This document shows positions 46,498 to 51,340 of a stretch of 51,340 bases of DNA, in pieces. The notes beneath the pieces are model-generated. The model made no database searches and was not told the origin of the DNA. It saw only the letters and a list, made by a program, of their open reading frames with translations. The stretch is from Acanthaster planci. Taxonomy: Eukaryota; Echinodermata; Asteroidea; Valvatida; Acanthasteridae. The stretch's first letter is position 1. The number at the start of each line of letters is the position of its first letter. Location of the stretch: positions 141,653 to 192,992 of the forward strand of contig NW_019091505.1 of the NCBI RefSeq assembly GCF_001949145.1, written 5' to 3'. The translations under genes and the position numbers were made by a program.

Positions 46498-47586
46498 TTA
46501 GTTCTTTAACGGCTGGGCAGGTGTACGTTGTCGTCGGACTCTTCCAGGTATGTTTCTAATTCGACAGGTCAAAATGCAAACCATGACTTTCTTGAAATCA
46601 GGATGCTTGGTGGCGTAGATAAATGGATTGATGCAACTGTTAAAGCTCAGAACAACAGCCGTATAGGGAAGGGCTCGGTCGTTATTTGAAATGAATAGAG
46701 CGATTGCGTATGGGGAAACTAAGGCACAGAAGACGCACACGACGTAGAACATATTCCAGGTGACGAGAAGCTGACGACGCGATATATGCCCTCTAAAGTG
46801 TGCTCTATCAATCTGTGCTCTGGTACGACTTGTCTTGGTCGGATCATGTCCATGTTTTATAATCCTGGAGTGACTCCTCACGAAGGAATAAATTTTAGCG
46901 TAGCTGCTGATGATAATTAGACATGGCACTGGGTAGAAGACTGCAGCAAGGAAGATGTTTAGAGCCGTGGCAAGTGGATGAGAAGGATCTCTGGTACAAC
47001 TGGCATGACGAGCGCTGTAGCCGAGTTGCCCAAAGTTGAAGATCAGAGGTACTGAGGCAACCATGATCGCCAATAGCCAAGTCGCTAGGATAATGAAACC
47101 CGTCTTGATAGGTGTGTAGATTGTGAGATACGTATGTCTAGTCCATGTGATTAAATGAAGACGGTTAATTGCAATGGTTGATAAGGTCATGACGCTGCAG
47201 CCGAAAAACATGATCAGACCAAAGCCACCCATCTGACACAGGAAATCTGGTAATGGCCATCCTCCTGGGTAAAGGAATGACACGATAGTCCATGGCATAC
47301 TGAGGCAAGCTGCCACGTCAGCTACACTCAAATTAAGGATGAAGAAAGTGGTAATGCAACGCCGTAGTTTCTTGGACAAAAACACAGACATCATAACCAC
47401 GCTGTTGCCGAACAGGCCAGTCACCACGATGATACAGAGAATGGTAGCTAAGAATCGTCTTTCAGACACAGAGATAGCTGGTGTTACACCTGGATAAACT
47501 ATTACAGTAGAATTTACCTCCATGTCTGTCGCTATAATCACGACAAAATGTGGGATTTGAAGAGGCGTCTCCTCATCTATCATCAT
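46498..47586 (-). CDS. Rhodopsin-class GPCR 3, melatonin/moody-like NR-motif receptor (intronless)
   Basis: Single-exon frame of 362 aa starting at tandem ATGs (47586). Class A landmarks: GN at 60-61, LSVAD with D90 in TM2, C117 and C197 for the loop disulfide, W170, P219 in TM5, and NSCINPFIYA with N320 in TM7. The TM3 end is I-N-R (140-142) instead of DRY. NR at this place is typical of melatonin receptors and the insect moody group, and those are the best guess for its clade. TM6 reads VCALVSPYA-like around 285-293, so the toggle Trp is a Val. The ~43-residue N-terminus has one sequon (NST, 25-27); the tail is short and basic. It is unrelated to GPCR 1 and 2 beyond the class. Ligand unknown. 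Confidence 0.9.
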   Translation of the reverse strand: MMIDEETPLQIPHFVVIIATDMEVNSTVIVYPGVTPAISVSERRFLATILCIIVVTGLFGNSVVMMSVFLSKKLRRCITTFFILNLSVADVAACLSMPWTIVSFLYPGGWPLPDFLCQMGGFGLIMFFGCSVMTLSTIAINRLHLITWTRHTYLTIYTPIKTGFIILATWLLAIMVASVPLIFNFGQLGYSARHASCTRDPSHPLATALNIFLAAVFYPVPCLIIISSYAKIYSFVRSHSRIIKHGHDPTKTSRTRAQIDRAHFRGHISRRQLLVTWNMFYVVCVFCALVSPYAIALFISNNDRALPYTAVVLSFNSCINPFIYATKHPDFKKVMVCILTCRIRNIPGRVRRQRTPAQPLKN

Positions 47587-50121
47587 TCGTTCGCATGTGT
47601 CAGCCAGTGCTAAGCATTCGTATCAAGTCACATGGTTACGCTTCCCTTGAAGTAAAATTATAAAAGTGTCCTGTAAACGAAATGACGTGTGTAATAGCCT
47701 GGAATTGTCTCCGAACGGCTTTGGTAACGTCATGCAAGTAAGATTCAGGCTATACATCACCAATCATCATAGGAAATTCGCACGGACAAGCTTCACTGTT
47801 TACTCTTGTAACCCACAGCCAGCACTTCAGTAAAAAGAATTCCCTGAATCGACGACGAGCGCTTTGAACATTTTCTTCAACAGTTGGAACGATTCTTTTT
47901 GGATAGTAGACTATGAACCAAATTCCTTCATCACTAGCAGTGAAGTAGCCGATATGAATTGCCAACACGAAACGTGTATTCACCCGTAGCTAGGAATATC
48001 CATAAGTATTAATTTTTCAATGAGCTATTGCTGGCTGAAGGAAGCGCCAATTAAAATGGAAGGCAGAAAAGAGTAATATTTTTGTTATGCAAATCAGACA
48101 ACTGTTGCCCGAGGTACCTGAGGTAATGCGAACGATCCATTATTGCCTGTTTCGTACACGCTCAGTTCTCCCCCAAAATAATTTAGATCAGTATGACAGG
48201 CGTGGCTTTTCGCCATCTGCACCCAGTATGTGGCATAGAAACAGACTTCCTTATTTCATTATTTAAAGGTAGCACAAAAATACTATTTTTTGTCAGGATT
48301 CATATATTCATATATCTTTGATATATATTGATGTTTTTACTGTGTACTTTATCGTATATTTTTACCGGATTTTTCATTGTATTCTAATGCATGGGAGCAC
48401 AAATCCTGAGGGGTTGGGAGTATAATCCCCCTTTTTAAATTTTTTTGGGGGGAGGGGTGGACACTGAATCATCTCCCACTTTTTTGAGGTGAAAAAACAG
48501 GAAGGCGGATTTGTGGGATATATATATATATCTATCTCAAAGATGTACACCTGTATCATGAACAGCACACTATAGTTTTATGCGGTATCAGTACACATCC
48601 CCCTTTCAAATTTCAGAGGCCGGGCAATTTTTTAATTTTACGTCATTCCCCTATCTCCCACCGCGCATCCCCAGGCGCAGGTTTACTCCGGCATTACTAA
48701 TGACATATTTGTGTGATTTTTTAATCATGTAAAGTGCAATGAGATAAAGTGCAATGACATGTCTTCGATGATTTAACGCATTATAAAAATTTGATTTTGC
48801 TCTTATACACTGTTTAGGCTGATTAATGATTTCATATAATGCTTTCATGTGATACGACCATCATCTAGCAAATTATTTTGCCTTGAAGAAAGCACCTATC
48901 GTGTATCGTCACCGAGCCAGCATTATAAATAATTCAGCTCGCTTGTTGCAGACGATGATTATTATTTTGCACCTGTACCTTGACAGAAATGATGCGTTAT
49001 GTACGTACATGCTGCTCTACTATATTGAAGATACCCTCAGCCTGGGAATATTACCAAGGATGTCAATTGGGGGCGGAAAAGAGGATCCAATTACAGGTTG
49101 AAAAAGAAAAGAAAAAAAACCCAGCTCCTTTTGGATTGCAATTTGTTCAAAAGCCTTCTCCGTTACACCAGTGGAAATAATAATATCAGACGGTTAGTCC
49201 AAAAACGTAGTCGACAAGATTATGTCCGGTTTGGTTAGTTGCATCGTGACTTTTCGCTGCATTTCTCTTCTCTGCTGAGTTCACGTTGACAACTAATTTC
49301 CCATTCGAAACCAATATTATTGTGAAAATATGTATCTTATTTACAGACTAAAACAATTGATGTATGATCGTATCACGTAAATGATTGGCTATCGTCAGAT
49401 AATTGATCGTTTCTATCCTAATTTTGGTTGGGAAGTGGAGTTATCGACTCCTTTTATTCATTCCATGTAAGTACAAGAGGGGCTTCATTCTGTTACAACT
49501 TTTGATCACTTATAACACAAAGGATAAGCGCAAGGATTACAATTATTTACAGATAAAATAAAACTGCAATAGGATATTCGCTTCTATGCTTATTATTTTT
49601 ATAAAGATTTTCTTGTATTTTAAACACAATGGAAAAGAATGTAGGTAGCACTTTACGTATTTTATTACAGTTATGTCTCTATTTAGCCCATCTCCCACCA
49701 CAGCTTTCATCTAAAACACGCTCGTCGGAAGGTATAAAAAAAAGTGGGGAGGGGTTGGGTTCACCCGTGTTTTCCATCCTTAGTAATCAATTTTTGCGAA
49801 GCCGGCCACGGAGTGGAGTTTGGGCCCGCTCAAGGGCCCCGGAAAATTTTGGATTCTAGATGCTGTCTGGTGCAATCTTGGGGACTTTCTGGCTCACTCG
49901 CTTCTGTAATTTGGCCCCAAATCTGCTTGCATTTACAAAGTAAAATAATGACAAGAATTTTCAGTAAAACCGTAGAGCCAATATACACGTACGTACTGTA
50001 CAATAAAACTCGTTTCTTTTGTGTTGCATATATACATTTAAATAGAACAACTCTACTGATTCTGCTAATGTGTCGTGCCTAGTGGCCTTCAATATCCGCA
50101 AAATAAATTAATAAGACGTAC
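47587..50121. other. Long noncoding stretch upstream of GPCR 3
   Basis: Mostly AT-rich with no secure exon. It includes C/G-rich repeat debris at about 48410-48480, a TA/GATATA microsatellite near 48515-48535, and a GC-rich segment at about 49740-49910 (TTCCGGGGCC-type words on minus) that resembles dispersed repeat DNA. Downstream exons of the unidentified gene starting at 50792 should lie here but were not recognised. Confidence 0.4.
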
Positions 50122-50792
50122 TGGGATAAATACACCTTCAGTAAGTTTATGATGAAAATTGTAGCGTCTGTATTCAAGTTGTTCAAACTGGCGACGGACA
50201 TCGTCAGCATACATTACAGGCTGGGTTTAAAAAGATGCCTTCTGTTGTAAAAAAGATGAATGCATTTATTTTTGTTAGGGGATACTATCAGAGAGTAAAC
50301 TCCGAGTAGTCAACTGGTGTAAGTAAAATTCTCTGGCTGTTTTTATTTCGGAAAAAAATTGTATTCAAAGTTCCCGACAATCTGCACTAACTTTCGATAC
50401 AAGTAGGGCTGTACTGGCAACAGTTAAAAGACAGATTTCAAAAGACAGACACGATGAACGGCCCTATATGTATGTGTGGGGCTAAGTCGTTCCCACTGCC
50501 TATATCAGGTGCATGTCGAATTGTTATTGTGACGATTCTTTAAGTTGTTCTTCAACTTATGACAAGCTGGAATAAATATTTATTGAATGTAAGAACAGCC
50601 ATACTGTTAAGACTTGTTTGTAACCAGATTGATGACTCGGAGGGCGAGAGTTTACGATTACCGCAACTAAAATCCCTGTCAGTATTACCATGCACCATCT
50701 TGTTTTGCATCATGCGTCCTAATCACGCATGCCTTCAATGTGGTCCAACAAGCGTCACTTACATGTACGTGGACCAATTCTGCCGCGGCCAT
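50122..50792 (-). CDS. First two exons of an unidentified gene (partial)
   Basis: Minus-strand exon 1 (50792-50763) encodes MAAAELVHVH and ends at a strong donor (CAT then GTAAGT). Exon 2 (50220-50122) follows a CCCAG acceptor, encodes 33 residues starting PVMYADDVRRQFEQLEY, and ends at a GTACGT donor. Both junctions are phase 0, so the frame is continuous. The dense charged and aromatic residues of exon 2 look strongly protein-like. If exon 2 were instead terminal, an in-frame stop comes ten codons past the donor, giving about 53 aa. I do not recognise the family. The ATG sits at the edge of a CpG-rich promoter-like region. Later exons were not found. Confidence 0.42.
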
Positions 50793-51080
50793 GATGAAAT
50801 TGGCCCCTTCGGAAGTAAGGCGGGACAAGAACACACACGCTATAGCGCGCGCCGCGGCCGTCAACGTTCAATCAGGCTACCAGTCAGGGGTTGCCGCGTT
50901 CGAGTGTGGTGCTCGTGACCCCAGGGCGCATCGGGGAGTACGGGTAAACTGACTCCAGATAATGCGCACGCATCCTTTCAAGCTACCAGGAGTAGCTACT
51001 TGAACGAACCATGGGTTTACAACATTTACAAGAATATGACGTAATTTGACGCGACGCCCAAGAAGAGAAAAGATGGCGGA
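50793..51080. promoter_or_regulatory. CpG-rich, possibly bidirectional promoter
   Basis: Local excess of CpG (GCGCGCCGCGGCCG near 50848) against an AT-rich background. It holds TGCGCACGCAT (NRF1-like, near 50962), ATGACGTAATTTGACGCG (CRE-like, near 51037) and AAGATGGCGG (YY1-like, near 51069). It separates the minus-strand start at 50792 from a plus-strand ATG at 51073 in good context. Motif calls are by eye. Confidence 0.4.
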
Positions 51081-51126
51081 TGATCAAGACAAAACAGGCA
51101 ACTTTTATTTTTTTGCGTCTCAATAA

Positions 51127-51330
51127 ACTGTGTGGGGGGCTGTGCCCCACACTATGGAATTCCATATCTGCCGTCGCCCGTCGTCCGTCGCATTTTGCTT
51201 TTTGTTGTATCCCAATTCTGCCATTTACCAGTTCCAAACATGCCATTTTCCGTCGTGCGTCGCCCGTCGTCCGTCGCCCGTCGTGCGTCGGTCGTGCGTC
51301 GCGTCGTCCGTCGTGCGTCGCCCGTCAAAT
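51127..51330. repeat. Hairpin plus CGTCG-type tandem array
   Basis: GTGTGGGG and CCCCACAC (51130-51153) form a short perfect hairpin around GGCTGTG. Then come two blocks of tandem CGTCG(C/T/G)CCGT-like units (about 51170-51193 and 51252-51327), separated by about 60 bases of AT-rich spacer. The array appears to reach the window edge and may continue. Confidence 0.75.
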
Positions 51331-51340
51331 GGGTTGCATA

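Noticed and set aside
51073-51126. Short plus-strand frame starting MADDQDK
   Set aside because: Good start context, but stops after 17 codons with no clear donor; used only as evidence in the promoter entry.

Overview
The window reads as nuclear DNA of a marine invertebrate deuterostome, most likely an echinoderm (inferred). It has intron-rich genes with GT-AG introns, short intronless rhodopsin-class GPCRs in same-strand array, many small non-autonomous repeats, and an excess of palindromic words such as TACATGTA and AGGCCT. Nothing bacterial (operons, ribosome binding sites, CRISPR) is present. Gene models were assembled by hand from splice signals, phase continuity and family similarity recalled from memory; no alignment was run.

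Layout. 1-6.9 kb: a decayed LINE reverse-transcriptase fragment (minus), noncoding DNA, an ~850-bp near-perfect foldback element (4.81-5.66 kb) and a tRNA-like SINE head. 6.9-18.5 kb: two tandem minus-strand genes of the M6/proteolipid protein (PLP) family, each in seven exons with matching phases and very similar exon lengths. Both have long cytoplasmic tails carrying PPxY motifs. 18.5-34.9 kb: two related intronless GPCR genes on the minus strand (24.3-25.3 and 32.1-33.1 kb), separated by repeat-bearing intergenic DNA that includes a TIR element at 30.8-31.6 kb. 34.9-38.1 kb: a complete seven-exon cytosolic sulfotransferase gene on the plus strand. 39.1-45.2 kb: a complete eight-exon FAM47-like gene on the minus strand, converging on the sulfotransferase. 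45.8-46.4 kb: a GC-rich block that may be a solo LTR. 46.5-47.6 kb: a third intronless GPCR with an NR instead of DRY motif. 50.1-50.8 kb: two probable 5' exons of an unidentified minus-strand gene, fed by a CpG-rich, possibly bidirectional promoter. The window ends in a GC-rich CGTCG-type tandem array.

The genes do not form one pathway. The M6 pair (membrane and neurite proteins in other animals) and the GPCRs are consistent with a region rich in neural or sensory genes, but that is only a loose inference. The most informative content is the M6/PLP tandem pair with PPxY tails, the exon-level models of FAM47-like and SULT, the unidentified 5' exon pair at 50 kb, and a three-copy ~185-bp repeat family at 14.1, 29.5 and 36.9 kb.
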